Shown one piece after another: positions 26,724-35,506 of a stretch of 64,000 bases of DNA. The stretch spans positions 35,943 to 99,942 of the forward strand of contig NZ_LZDE01000344.1 of assembly GCF_002009015.1 (NCBI RefSeq), read 5' to 3'. Numbering within the stretch: position 1 is the first letter of the stretch; each line of letters opens with the position of its first letter. A program made the position numbers and the translations under genes. Source of the DNA: Microbulbifer mangrovi (GTDB lineage: Bacteria; Pseudomonadota; Gammaproteobacteria; Pseudomonadales; Cellvibrionaceae). Below the pieces are notes generated by a model, which ran no database searches, was not told the origin of the DNA, and worked only from the letters and a program-made list of their open reading frames with translations.

Positions 26724-29700
26724 TTACTCTCCTAACGTAAACAGTTGTGTGTTGCCGCCCGTGGCAACAATGTTAACGGTTTTGGTCTTTTCGTTTGCGA
26801 AGCGGAACAGGTAGTGTGGACCACCAGCCTTGGGGCCAGTGCCGGACAGGCCCATGCCGCCGAACGGGTTGACCCCGACCACAGCACCGACCATATCGCG
26901 GTTTACATAACAGTTGCCCACATCAATGCGCTTGAAGATGGCGCCGGCGCGGCCCTCGATACGGGAGTGCAGACCGAAGGTCAGGCCATATCCGGTGGCG
27001 TTGATGCGCTGAATCACATCTTCGAGCTCTTCCGCCTTGAAACGCACTACGTGCAGGAAGGGGCCGAACACTTCGCGCCTCAGCAGGTTGAAGTCCTCGA
27101 TCTCTACTACTTGCGGGCCGAAGAAGGTACCGATCTGCGGACGCTTGGCTTCGTCAAAAGCAAACAGCGGTTTGGCTTCCTGCTGCATGCGTTCGCTGTG
27201 CTTCTGCAGCAGGCCGAGCGCTTTCTCATCGATCACCGGACCGATATCAGTTTCCAGCTTGGAAGGGTCGCCCAGGGTCAGTTCGTCACAGGCGCCTTTC
27301 AGCATGTTCAGCAGGTTGTCTGCGATTACGTCCTGCACGCAAAGAATGCGCAGCGCGGAACAGCGCTGGCCGGCGCTCAGGAAAGCGGACTGGATGACAT
27401 CGTCCACCACCTGCTCGGGCAGGGCGGTGGAGTCCACGATCATCACGTTCTGGCCGCCGGTTTCGGCGATCAGTGGGACGATGGGGCCGTCTTTGGCTGC
27501 CAGCTGCATGTTGATGTGCTTGGCAGTTTCAGTGGAGCCGGTGAAAGCCACACCGGCAACCCGCGGGTCGTCCAGCAGTGGTTTACCGATGGCGGCACCG
27601 GTACCGGTTACCAGATGCAGAATTTCGCGGGGTACACCGGCTTCGTGCATCAGCTGTACTGCGCGGTGGGCGATGCAGGGGGTCTGCTCGGCGGGCTTGG
27701 CAAGTACACCGTTACCTGCAGCAAGGGCCGCAACCACCTGGCCGGTGAAAATCGCCAGCGGGAAGTTCCACGGGCTGATACACACGAACACGCCGCGGCC
27801 GCAGAGGCTGAGCTCATTGGTTTCGCCGGTGGGTCCGGGCAGTACGGTGGGCTCACTGAAGTGCTTGCGCGCACCGTTGGCGTAGTAACGGCAGAAGTCC
27901 ACCGCCTCGCGCACTTCCGAGATGCCGTCGTTAAGGGTACGGCCGGCTTCGCGACAGATGATTGCAACCAGTTCGTTGAGGTGCTGTTCGTACAGGTCGG
28001 CAACCGTGTCGAGAATCTTCGCGCGCGCGTCACCGCCCAGGCGGTTCCAGGCGCGTTGGTGCTGCTGCGCGGAGGAGTAGGCTTTCTCAATCAGCGCAGG
28101 ATCCGTATCGGCGGTATGGCCGACGGTTTCGCCGGTGGCCGGGTTGCGCACGGGCTGGTCACCGGAAATGGACTCGCCCGCAATGATCGGGCCGCCTTTC
28201 CAGGAAGCGCCGCTAGTGGCGGATACCGCCTGCATCAGTGGCTTGGCGGCGACGGGGTCGGTCAGTTCAATGCCGCGGGAGTTTTTGCGCGGCAGAGCTT
28301 CGTGGCCGATATAGATGTCCGCGGGGACCGGGATTTCCGGGTGGCGGTACGGGTTGCATGCTTCGCTCAGCTTCAGGGTATCGCGCACCAGTTCATTGAC
28401 CGGGGTTTTCTCGTCCATGAAACGGTTGACGAAGGAGCTGTTGGCGCCATTTTCCAGCAGGCGGCGGACCAGGTAGGGCAGCAGGTCTTTGTGTGCGCCC
28501 ACTGGAGCGTAGACCCGGACCGGGACGCGCTTGCCGTGTACTTGTTCGATCTGGTCGTAGAGCAGGTGGCCCATGCCGTGCAGGCGCTGGAATTCATAAT
28601 CGTTGGCGTCGCCCGCCAGTTCCAGGATCAGGCCCACGGTGTAGGCGTTGTGCGTGGCGAACTGCGGGTAGATGGCATCGCGGCCATCCAGCAGTTTTTT
28701 CGCGCACACCTGGTAAGAGAGGTCGGTGTGGCACTTGCGGGTGTAAACCGGGTAGTCGGACAGACCCATCTGCTGGGCGTGCTTGATCTCGGTATCCCAG
28801 TAGGCACCTTTTACCAGGCGCACCATCAGTTTGCGTCCGGTATCGCGGCCCAGCGCGATCAGCCAGTCCGCCACGTGCGGGGAGCGTTTCTGGTAGGCCT
28901 GCAGTACAAAGCCGAGACCCTGCCACGCTTTCAGCTCAGGATCGCGCGCCAGTGCTTCAAATACGTCCAGGGAAATATCGAGGCGATCCGCTTCCTCGGC
29001 GTCAATATTGAGGCCCATATCGTATTTTGCCGCAGCCGCGCAAAGCTCTTTTACCTTGGGTAGCAATTCATTCATCACGCGGTCGCGCTGCAGTTCGCTG
29101 TAGCGGGGGTGCAGGGCGGAGAGCTTGATGGATATGCCGTTGGCCTCGACAACGTCGCGTTTGGTGTTGTCCGCACCGATGGCCTCGATGGCCATCATGT
29201 AAGCGTCGAAGTACCGCTGGGCGTCCGCCATGGTGCGGGCACCCTCACCGAGCATATCGAAGGAGAAGCGGGTGCCGGGCTTGTTTTCCGCCGGACCGCG
29301 CTTGAGCGCTTCTTTAATGGTACGGCCAAGCACGTACTGGCCACCCATGATCTTCATGGCCTGCATCATGGAGGTGCGGACCATGGGCTCACCCATGCGA
29401 CTGACCAGCCGTTTCATCCAGGTGGATGGCTTTTCGGTAATATCCGGATCCAGCTCGACAATATTGCCGGTCAGCATCAAACCCCAGGTCGAGGCATTCA
29501 CGAACAGGGAGTCTGACTGGCCGCGGTGACTGGACCAGTTGCCGGAGTGCACTTTCTCGGCGATCAGCTTGTCGGCGGTGTCGGCGTCCGGCACCCGCAG
29601 CAGGGACTCGGCCAGGCACATCAGTGCCACGCCTTCCTTATTGGAGAGGCCGAACTGTTGCAGGAAGGCATCGAGGGTGCCGCGCTTGCTGCGCTGTTCC

Positions 29701-29882
29701 CGGGATTTGACCACCAGCTCGCTGGCGGTGGCGAGGATCTTCTCCCGCAGGGCCTCTCCCGGGCGCGGTGCGGCCAGTAGCTCGCTGACGCACTGGTTTT
29801 CGTCGGCATGCAGGTATTGGCGGGCCTTCTGGCGGGCGTTGTGCAACTCTTCGGTCAATTTGCCGGCGAACTGTTTAGACAT
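26724..29882 (-). CDS. putA: Bifunctional proline dehydrogenase / L-glutamate gamma-semialdehyde dehydrogenase
   Basis: PutA converts proline to glutamate in two steps, with FAD-linked proline oxidation and NAD-linked aldehyde oxidation. The ATG at 29882 follows GGGAGT and yields 1052 residues; an upstream in-frame start to 29966 is not supported. The proline dehydrogenase barrel includes KLMVRLVKGAYWD and FATHNAYTV; the aldehyde dehydrogenase domain includes AETGGQNVMIVD and the catalytic Cys in SAGQRCSALR. The protein lacks the N-terminal ribbon-helix-helix DNA-binding domain of trifunctional PutA. Control probably comes instead from the divergent Lrp-type regulator. It is probably peripheral at the inner membrane. 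Confidence 0.97.
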   Translation of the reverse strand: MSKQFAGKLTEELHNARQKARQYLHADENQCVSELLAAPRPGEALREKILATASELVVKSREQRSKRGTLDAFLQQFGLSNKEGVALMCLAESLLRVPDADTADKLIAEKVHSGNWSSHRGQSDSLFVNASTWGLMLTGNIVELDPDITEKPSTWMKRLVSRMGEPMVRTSMMQAMKIMGGQYVLGRTIKEALKRGPAENKPGTRFSFDMLGEGARTMADAQRYFDAYMMAIEAIGADNTKRDVVEANGISIKLSALHPRYSELQRDRVMNELLPKVKELCAAAAKYDMGLNIDAEEADRLDISLDVFEALARDPELKAWQGLGFVLQAYQKRSPHVADWLIALGRDTGRKLMVRLVKGAYWDTEIKHAQQMGLSDYPVYTRKCHTDLSYQVCAKKLLDGRDAIYPQFATHNAYTVGLILELAGDANDYEFQRLHGMGHLLYDQIEQVHGKRVPVRVYAPVGAHKDLLPYLVRRLLENGANSSFVNRFMDEKTPVNELVRDTLKLSEACNPYRHPEIPVPADIYIGHEALPRKNSRGIELTDPVAAKPLMQAVSATSGASWKGGPIIAGESISGDQPVRNPATGETVGHTADTDPALIEKAYSSAQQHQRAWNRLGGDARAKILDTVADLYEQHLNELVAIICREAGRTLNDGISEVREAVDFCRYYANGARKHFSEPTVLPGPTGETNELSLCGRGVFVCISPWNFPLAIFTGQVVAALAAGNGVLAKPAEQTPCIAHRAVQLMHEAGVPREILHLVTGTGAAIGKPLLDDPRVAGVAFTGSTETAKHINMQLAAKDGPIVPLIAETGGQNVMIVDSTALPEQVVDDVIQSAFLSAGQRCSALRILCVQDVIADNLLNMLKGACDELTLGDPSKLETDIGPVIDEKALGLLQKHSERMQQEAKPLFAFDEAKRPQIGTFFGPQVVEIEDFNLLRREVFGPFLHVVRFKAEELEDVIQRINATGYGLTFGLHSRIEGRAGAIFKRIDVGNCYVNRDMVGAVVGVNPFGGMGLSGTGPKAGGPHYLFRFANEKTKTVNIVATGGNTQLFTLGE

Positions 29883-30021
29883 GTGGACTCCCAGACTAAA
29901 ATAAGGTGCAGGATAAAAAACCGGATTATGTGGTAAATGTCCCAGAATTAATCGCCATTCTTCCACGGAGTGTGGTTAAATATAGGGCTTATTCGGTTAA
30001 TCACCAGTAGGGTATTTTGTT

Positions 30022-30525
30022 ATGTCTCGGAAATTGGAAGATCTGGACCGCATTGATCGCCAGATTCTGCGCATTCTGCAGCGCGCTGGCCGCCTGCCCA
30101 ACGTTGAGCTGGCCCGCCGGGTTAACCTCAGCCCCACGCCCTGTCTCGAGCGGGTGAAGCGCCTCGAGCGCGAGGGGTTTATTCAGGAATATGTCGCACT
30201 GCTGGATCCGCTGAAAGTGGATGCGGGCCTCGTCGTGTATATCCAGGTATCCCTGTCGGACACCGCCACAGAGACGCTCGAGGCATTCAACAAGCATGTT
30301 TCCGGTCTCGAAGAGGTTCAGGAATGTCATATGGTCGCCGGTGGTTTCGATTACCTGGTGAAAATCCGTATTAAGGATATGCTCGGCTACCGTCGATTCC
30401 TCGGCGAAAAGCTGGCGTCGGTACCCGGTGTGCGTGAAACCCACACCTATGTCGTCATGCAGGAAGTGAAGACCGATACGTCGGTTGCCGTGCCTGATCC
30501 TGAACCCAAGTCCGGCAAGCGATAG
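30022..30525 (+). CDS. Lrp/AsnC family regulator, probable putA activator
   Basis: This 167-residue regulator has an N-terminal HTH (DRIDRQILRILQRAGRLPNVELARRVNLSPTPCLERVKRL) and a C-terminal RAM domain (VQECHMVAGGFDYLVKIRI). It is transcribed divergently from putA with 139 bp between the starts. In several Proteobacteria, Lrp-type PutR/BkdR proteins activate proline or branched amino-acid catabolism from exactly this position. The proline response is inferred from context. The C-terminal tail (residues 150-167) is charged and likely disordered. Confidence 0.9.
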   Translation: MSRKLEDLDRIDRQILRILQRAGRLPNVELARRVNLSPTPCLERVKRLEREGFIQEYVALLDPLKVDAGLVVYIQVSLSDTATETLEAFNKHVSGLEEVQECHMVAGGFDYLVKIRIKDMLGYRRFLGEKLASVPGVRETHTYVVMQEVKTDTSVAVPDPEPKSGKR

Positions 30526-30570
30526 TCCGTTCCGACCTGAGTAACCCATGCTGTATTTGGATCGAGTCTA

Positions 30571-31509
30571 GTGGATCGAGCGGAATCCTTGCCTGCCACC
30601 AGCGCGGCCAACCGCCGCGCTACGCTGCTGGCGCTGGCTGCTGTACTGTGCTGGTCTACTGTGGCGAGCGCCTTCAAGCTGTCACTCCAATACCTGACTC
30701 CGTTACAGCTGGTCAGCATTGCCTCGGTGGTGTCGGCCGTGTTTATGCTGGGCGCGATCCTCTGGCAGGGGCGAACCGCGGAAATTGCCCGCAGCTGGAA
30801 GGCAAACTACCACTGGTATATTGCACTCGGTTTTTGCAATCCTTTCCTTTATTACCTGACGCTGTTTCACGCCTATGAACTGTTGCCAGCGCAGCAGGCC
30901 CAGCCTCTGAATTACACCTGGGGCGTCCTGCTGGCGCTGTTGTCAGTACCACTCCTCAAGCAAAAGCTGCGCCGTCAGGATCTCCTTGCCGGACTTGTGT
31001 GTTACACCGGCGTGCTGGTCATCGCTACCAGCGGCAATCTGCTCGATTTGCAGTTCGAGCAGCCCTGGGGGGTGGCACTGGCGCTGCTCAGCACCCTGAT
31101 CTGGTCCTGTTACTGGCTGCTGAATACCCGTATCGGAGGCAATGCAGCGGTGAATCTGTTCCTCACCTGTTGCTGTGGACTACCGTGGCTTGCCGCTACG
31201 CTGCTATGGCAGGGGTGGGGAGAGGGCTGGCAGTGGCCGCCACTGGCGGGCTGGCTCGGAGCCCTGTATGTGGGCTTGTTCGAGATGGGTATTGCATTCC
31301 TGCTCTGGCAAGCGGCAATGATGACCTGTGACAATACCGCCAGAATCAGTAATTTTATTTACCTGTCGCCACCGCTTTCACTGCTGTTGATTGCGCTGCT
31401 GGTCGGTGAAAAAATCCAGCTTGCCACCATTGCCGGCTTAGCACTGATCCTGCTGGGAGTGGCGATACAGCAGGGCGCTTTAAAGCGGCTGCTGTTGAAA
31501 CGTTCCTGA
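30571..31509 (+). CDS. EamA/DMT family transporter
   Basis: This 312-residue inner-membrane protein has about ten hydrophobic helices in two repeated EamA halves. It belongs to the drug/metabolite transporter superfamily, often exporters of amino acids or metabolites. It starts with GTG at 30571, 45 bp after the regulator gene, so the two may be co-transcribed. No substrate can be read from the sequence. Confidence 0.85.
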   Translation: MDRAESLPATSAANRRATLLALAAVLCWSTVASAFKLSLQYLTPLQLVSIASVVSAVFMLGAILWQGRTAEIARSWKANYHWYIALGFCNPFLYYLTLFHAYELLPAQQAQPLNYTWGVLLALLSVPLLKQKLRRQDLLAGLVCYTGVLVIATSGNLLDLQFEQPWGVALALLSTLIWSCYWLLNTRIGGNAAVNLFLTCCCGLPWLAATLLWQGWGEGWQWPPLAGWLGALYVGLFEMGIAFLLWQAAMMTCDNTARISNFIYLSPPLSLLLIALLVGEKIQLATIAGLALILLGVAIQQGALKRLLLKRS

Positions 31510-31580
31510 TAACACCAATAACGAATCGCACACCAGAGTAGTGGGCGAGTATTACCTGCGAGAAAAGAGGTGAGAGCATC

Positions 31581-32738
31581 ATGAATTTTGCCCTGAGTGA
31601 AGAACAGCAAATGATCCAGGACGCCGCGCGCCAGTTCGCTGACAGTGAGCTGAAGCCCGTCGCTGCAGAATTGGACAAGACCGGTAACCGGACGCTGTTT
31701 CTGGACAAGCTGAAGCAATTGGCAGAGCTCGGCTTTATGGGAATCAATATCGACCCGGATTTCGGCGGCACCGGTGCCGGTACTGTTGCGTTCAGTCTGG
31801 CCATCACGGAGCTCGCTCGCGGTTGTGCATCTACGGCAACCACTACCTCTGTTACCAATATGGTGGCGGAAGTCATTCAGGCTAAGGGCACCGAAGAACA
31901 GAAGTCCCGCTACCTGCCGAAAATTTGCAGTGGCGAATACCCTGCAGGCTCTTTCTGCCTGACCGAATCCGGTTCAGGTTCGGACGCCGCTGCGATGCGC
32001 ACCCGCGCAGTACGGGACGGCGACGACTATGTGTTGAACGGCAGCAAGCTGTTTATCAGCAGCGCCGAGTTTGCCGGCATTTTCGTGGTGTGGGCAGTGA
32101 CCGACAGCAGCGCTTCCAAAGGGAAGGGTATCTCCTGTTTTCTGGTCGAAGCCGGCACTCCCGGGCTGGTGGTCGGCAAGGCGGAAGAGAAGATGGGGCA
32201 GAAGGCCTCCGTCACCAACGAAGTCTCTTTCGAGGACTGCCGCGTGCCCGCAGCCAATATGCTGGGGGAGGAGAATCGCGGTTTCCGTATTGCTGCCGGT
32301 GAGCTGGCCGGTGGCCGTATCGGCATCGGTTCTCTGGCGTTGGGAATCGGACTGGAAGCGCTGGACTGCGCCCGCGCTTATCTGCAGGAGCGGGAGCAGT
32401 TCGGCAAACCCCTGGCCCAGTTCCAGGGACTGCAGTGGCAGCTCGCGGACAAATACACCGAACTGGAAGCTGCGCGCCTGTTACTGATGCAGGCAGCCTG
32501 GCAAAAAGATGCGGGCGAGCATTTCGGGCCCGCGGCGTCGATGGCAAAACTTTATGCGGCGGAAAAGGCCAATGAAGCCTGTTACGTGGCGCTGCAGATG
32601 CATGGTGGTGTGGGTTATACCCGCGAGTTCCCGCTGGAGCGGATGGCGCGGGATGTACGTATTACCACCATCTATGAAGGCACCAGCGAAATTCAGCGAC
32701 TGATTATCGCGCGGCATCTGCTGGAAGGTGTACGCTAA
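31581..32738 (+). CDS. Acyl-CoA dehydrogenase
   Basis: This 385-residue flavoenzyme has the full acyl-CoA dehydrogenase fold. It contains FCLTESGSGSDAAAMRT (FAD/substrate loop), a middle beta-domain, and a C-terminal helical domain with QMHGGVGYTREFPLER and the ending IYEGTSEIQRLIIAR. The Glu in that last motif matches the catalytic base of short/medium-chain enzymes. It introduces a 2,3-double bond into acyl-CoA and passes electrons to ETF. Chain-length or branched-chain specificity cannot be assigned; no other beta-oxidation gene is adjacent. Confidence 0.95.
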   Translation: MNFALSEEQQMIQDAARQFADSELKPVAAELDKTGNRTLFLDKLKQLAELGFMGINIDPDFGGTGAGTVAFSLAITELARGCASTATTTSVTNMVAEVIQAKGTEEQKSRYLPKICSGEYPAGSFCLTESGSGSDAAAMRTRAVRDGDDYVLNGSKLFISSAEFAGIFVVWAVTDSSASKGKGISCFLVEAGTPGLVVGKAEEKMGQKASVTNEVSFEDCRVPAANMLGEENRGFRIAAGELAGGRIGIGSLALGIGLEALDCARAYLQEREQFGKPLAQFQGLQWQLADKYTELEAARLLLMQAAWQKDAGEHFGPAASMAKLYAAEKANEACYVALQMHGGVGYTREFPLERMARDVRITTIYEGTSEIQRLIIARHLLEGVR

Positions 32739-32784
32739 CCCGCCGACACCGACCGAGATCGCCATTTCCGAACTGGAGTCGCAT

Positions 32785-33105
32785 ATGATTCGCAATTTTC
32801 AGGAGCATGCCGCCAATGAGCGGACGTTTCTCGCCTGGATTCGTACAGCGACAGCGGTAGTCGGTTTTGGTCTCGCGATTGGGCGCCTCGGTGATCAGCT
32901 GCCCTCGCCGTGGACCGAGATTGCCATGTTGATTTCCGGCGGTCTGGTGATTCTGTTGGCCTATCTGCGTATGCGCAGCAAGCAGCGGGAAATCGATAGC
33001 ACGACCGAGCAGGCCCGGGAAGAGCGACCATTCGACCTTCTGCTGCTCGCCCTGGTCTGCAGTATGTTTGCGCTTATCGGTTTTTTTACCCTCCACCTCG
33101 TATAG
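32785..33105 (+). CDS. DUF202/YidH family membrane protein
   Basis: The ATG at 32785 is preceded by GGAG; a GTG frame from 32728 would overlap the preceding gene. The 106-residue product has the family motif NERTFLAWIRTATAVVGFG at residues 11-29, followed by two further hydrophobic helices. The family is a small inner-membrane protein of unknown function. It sits between the dehydrogenase and azlC, possibly by chance. Confidence 0.85.
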   Translation: MIRNFQEHAANERTFLAWIRTATAVVGFGLAIGRLGDQLPSPWTEIAMLISGGLVILLAYLRMRSKQREIDSTTEQAREERPFDLLLLALVCSMFALIGFFTLHLV

Positions 33106-33134
33106 CCGTCCTGACGCATTAAAGGATTGAATTC

Positions 33135-33881
33135 TTGAGTTTACAGATTGCCTCAACTGAAAGCCGCTCATTGCTTTTGGGAGCACGTGAGGCTATCCCC
33201 TTGCTCGGCGGTTATATACCGGTTGCGATCTCGTTCGGTCTTATCGCGATTCAATCCGGGTTCAGCGGCTGGGAGGCTGTGCTTATTTCGACGCTGGTGT
33301 ATGCCGGCGCATCTCAGTTTCTGTTTGTGGCCATGGTCGCGTCCGGCGCGCCATTATGGTTTGTGGTGCTAATGACGCTCCTGATTAATGCGCGCCACGT
33401 CGTATATGGGCCGAACATTGCGCCCTGGCTGAATAAAAACCGGTGGTGGCCGTGGCTGATGCACGGCCTTACGGACCAGATTTTTGCTTTGGCGCTTGTG
33501 CGTTTGCCGCAGCTCGAAGCGCGCGAGCGTATGGGGTGGTATATCGGTGCGTCGATCGTTGCCTGGTTCAGTTGGATTGGTGGTACGGCGCTGGGCGCGG
33601 TTGCCGGCAAAGAGCTGACACAACGGTGGCCATTGCTTGGCGAGATTATGCCGTTCGCGTTGCCGGCATTGTTTCTCGTGCTGCTGGCGCCACGGTTTGC
33701 CTCGAGACTGTGGGCCATTACCCTCGGTAGCACGGCGATTGTTGCGTTGTTGTTTGCGGTGAGCGGCATGAAGAATGCGGGCATCCCTATCGCTGCGGTG
33801 TGTGGTGCGCTGGTGTATTACGGACTGAGCTCGCTGGTGCGGAATAAGGTGCAGCGGAGCAGGGGGGCACGAGATGGATAG
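33135..33881 (+). CDS. azlC: AzlC family branched-chain amino-acid exporter, large subunit
   Basis: This 248-residue membrane protein contains the AzlC pattern: GYIPVAISFGL near residue 26, then STLVYAGASQFLFVAM and NARHVVYGPNIAPW. It starts with TTG at 33135 after AAAGGA. With AzlD it forms a two-component exporter for branched-chain amino acids or related compounds (4-azaleucine resistance in Bacillus). Its end overlaps azlD by eight bases, showing coupling. Confidence 0.9.
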   Translation: MSLQIASTESRSLLLGAREAIPLLGGYIPVAISFGLIAIQSGFSGWEAVLISTLVYAGASQFLFVAMVASGAPLWFVVLMTLLINARHVVYGPNIAPWLNKNRWWPWLMHGLTDQIFALALVRLPQLEARERMGWYIGASIVAWFSWIGGTALGAVAGKELTQRWPLLGEIMPFALPALFLVLLAPRFASRLWAITLGSTAIVALLFAVSGMKNAGIPIAAVCGALVYYGLSSLVRNKVQRSRGARDG

Positions 33882-34221
33882 CGAACTCTGGATTGCTCTG
33901 CTGGCAACAGCCATCGGCACGTTTCTGATGCGTGCTCTGCCCCTGTTGTGGATGCAACGTCATCTGGTCCGCAAGCAGGCTGGTAATTCGCTGGATGCGA
34001 TGCCGTCCTGGCTCACTGTACTGGGACCATTGATGATCGCGGCGATGTTTGGTGTGTCGCTGGTACCATCAAAGGTCAGTACGCAGGCATGGCTGGCTAC
34101 CGCAATCGGCACGCTGGTTACTTACCTGGTGTGGAAGCGCACGAATTCGCTGGGTTGGCCGGTATTTGTCGGTGTGGTCGTGTACGGCGGAGTCATTCTG
34201 CTGGCCAATGTCGCTGCCTGA
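33874..34221 (+). CDS. azlD: AzlD family exporter subunit
   Basis: This 115-residue, four-helix protein matches AzlD (IGTFLMRALPLLWM, then AMPSWLTVLGPLMIAAMFG). It is the usual partner of AzlC and overlaps it. The downstream region is degenerate, so the operon probably ends here. Confidence 0.9.
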   Translation: MDSELWIALLATAIGTFLMRALPLLWMQRHLVRKQAGNSLDAMPSWLTVLGPLMIAAMFGVSLVPSKVSTQAWLATAIGTLVTYLVWKRTNSLGWPVFVGVVVYGGVILLANVAA

Positions 34222-34579
34222 CAGGCTAGCCGGTGTTGTGGCCGGAACACAGTGAGTCGATTCGTTTGGTGGCAAGTGCCACTGCTCCCCATTTTCCTGT
34301 CATTTCAGTTGGGTATCGGCTGAGGCGGTACTGTACATATCTTGCTACAGCCAGTGCATGCAAAAACCAGTATCTTGCACTGGATCGCGTGTATTCGCAC
34401 TCCGGGAGTTTCGCTCCGGTTCCTACTACCAACATATTCCCCGCAACCGATCTGACGCGGCGGGCAATGAATGCCAGGCGCACTTTGTAGAAGGTGACTC
34501 GCCTGCAGTGGAATCCTTCCGTGTGCGCGCCCGGTTGATTGAGGAGGGCGAGAGCCTTTGCTTGTGTGCCGGTATAACA
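34222..34579. other. Gene-poor stretch upstream of the XdhC remnant
   Basis: Several short frames exist, but none resembles a known protein or has a good ribosome site. It may be the degraded N-terminal part of the XdhC-like gene that follows, though I cannot align it to the XdhC N-domain. Confidence 0.45.
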
Positions 34580-34980
34580 CCGCCACCGCATTTCTTGATC
34601 GTTGGCGGTGGCATAGACGCGAGACCTTTGGCGGCGATGGGCCATTAGCTGGGGTGGCGGATCAGCGTGTGGGATCCGCGTCCGGCCAATGCCTGGCGTG
34701 AGTATTTTCCCGACGCGGATGAATTACTGAGCTGCCCAGTGGATTCGCTTGCGGATTTTGTAACTGGCCAGAAAGTTAGCGCTGCAGTCTTGATGAGTCA
34801 TAACGTGGAGCTGGATGCCAGCGCATTGTCTGTGCTGCACGGCTGTCACAGTTTGATGGTCAGAATATTGTCTGCGGCGTATATGGCGATCGACGAGGGG
34901 TGCCCGCGGTTTTCGGGGCACCACACTTGTCGTTGTTGCAAAAGCTTGATGGGGACAAGGGCGCTCGCATTCTCCTGAAT
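34580..34980 (+). pseudogene. Decayed XdhC/CoxF-family gene
   Basis: Frame 2 reads PPPHFLIVGGGIDARPLAAM, the start of the XdhC Rossmann domain. An in-frame TAG follows at 34646-34648, and then LGWRISVWDPRPANAWREYF … AVLMSHNVELDASAL continues in the same frame. MSHNxELD is the XdhC signature. After about 34855 the similarity is lost, consistent with a frameshift, and no N-terminal XdhC domain is found. XdhC normally helps insert the molybdenum cofactor into xanthine-dehydrogenase-type enzymes. No such enzyme gene is present here. Confidence 0.7.
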
Positions 34981-34990
34981 AGCGGCGAGC

Positions 34991-35506
34991 TTAATCTTCA
35001 GGGGCAGTTTCCGGGTATTCGATCTCGCAGATGAAATAGGTCACCCACTGCTCCATCTGTTGAATTTCCACTTCATCGTCGAGCCGCTTGCCCAGCAGGG
35101 CGCGGGCGACTGGCGAATCCATCGAGATCAGCCCCTCTTTCACATTGAACTCGTCGGGTCCGACGATACGGTATTTCACTTCCTTGCCGTCTTCGTCTTC
35201 CAGTGTCACCCAGGCGCCGAAGAAAACCTTATCGCGGTCGTCTGGAATTCGGTCCACCACGGTAATCTCTTCAAGGCGCTTGGTTAGGAAGCGTACCCGG
35301 CTGTCGATTTCCCGCAGACGTTTCTTGCCGTAGATATAATCTGCATTCTCCGAGCGATCCCCCAGTTTGGCGGCATCACTCACTGCCTGGGTAATGCGCG
35401 GACGCTCCTGTTCCCACAAGAATTTCACTTCCGCGCGCATCCGTCGCGCACCTTCCGCAGTGATGTAACGTGAGCCTCGAGGGCGCGGTGGTCTCCAGCG
35501 GCCCAT
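34991..35506 (-). CDS. greB: Transcription elongation factor GreB
   Basis: GreB rescues backtracked RNA polymerase by stimulating transcript cleavage. The 171-residue protein has the GreB hallmark start MGRWRPPRPRGSRYIT, the N-terminal coiled coil with acidic tip (SDAAKLGDRSENADYIYGKK, residues about 41-60), and the C-terminal FKBP-like domain. I chose the ATG at 35506; an ATG three codons upstream (35515) is also possible. It overlaps the end of the S9 peptidase gene, so the two are translationally coupled. Confidence 0.93.
   Translation of the reverse strand: MGRWRPPRPRGSRYITAEGARRMRAEVKFLWEQERPRITQAVSDAAKLGDRSENADYIYGKKRLREIDSRVRFLTKRLEEITVVDRIPDDRDKVFFGAWVTLEDEDGKEVKYRIVGPDEFNVKEGLISMDSPVARALLGKRLDDEVEIQQMEQWVTYFICEIEYPETAPED

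Noticed and set aside
26745..29063. 772-residue open frame opposite putA
   Set aside because: It arises from the high GC at third codon positions of putA. The translation has no domain and is Ala/Gly/Gln-biased.
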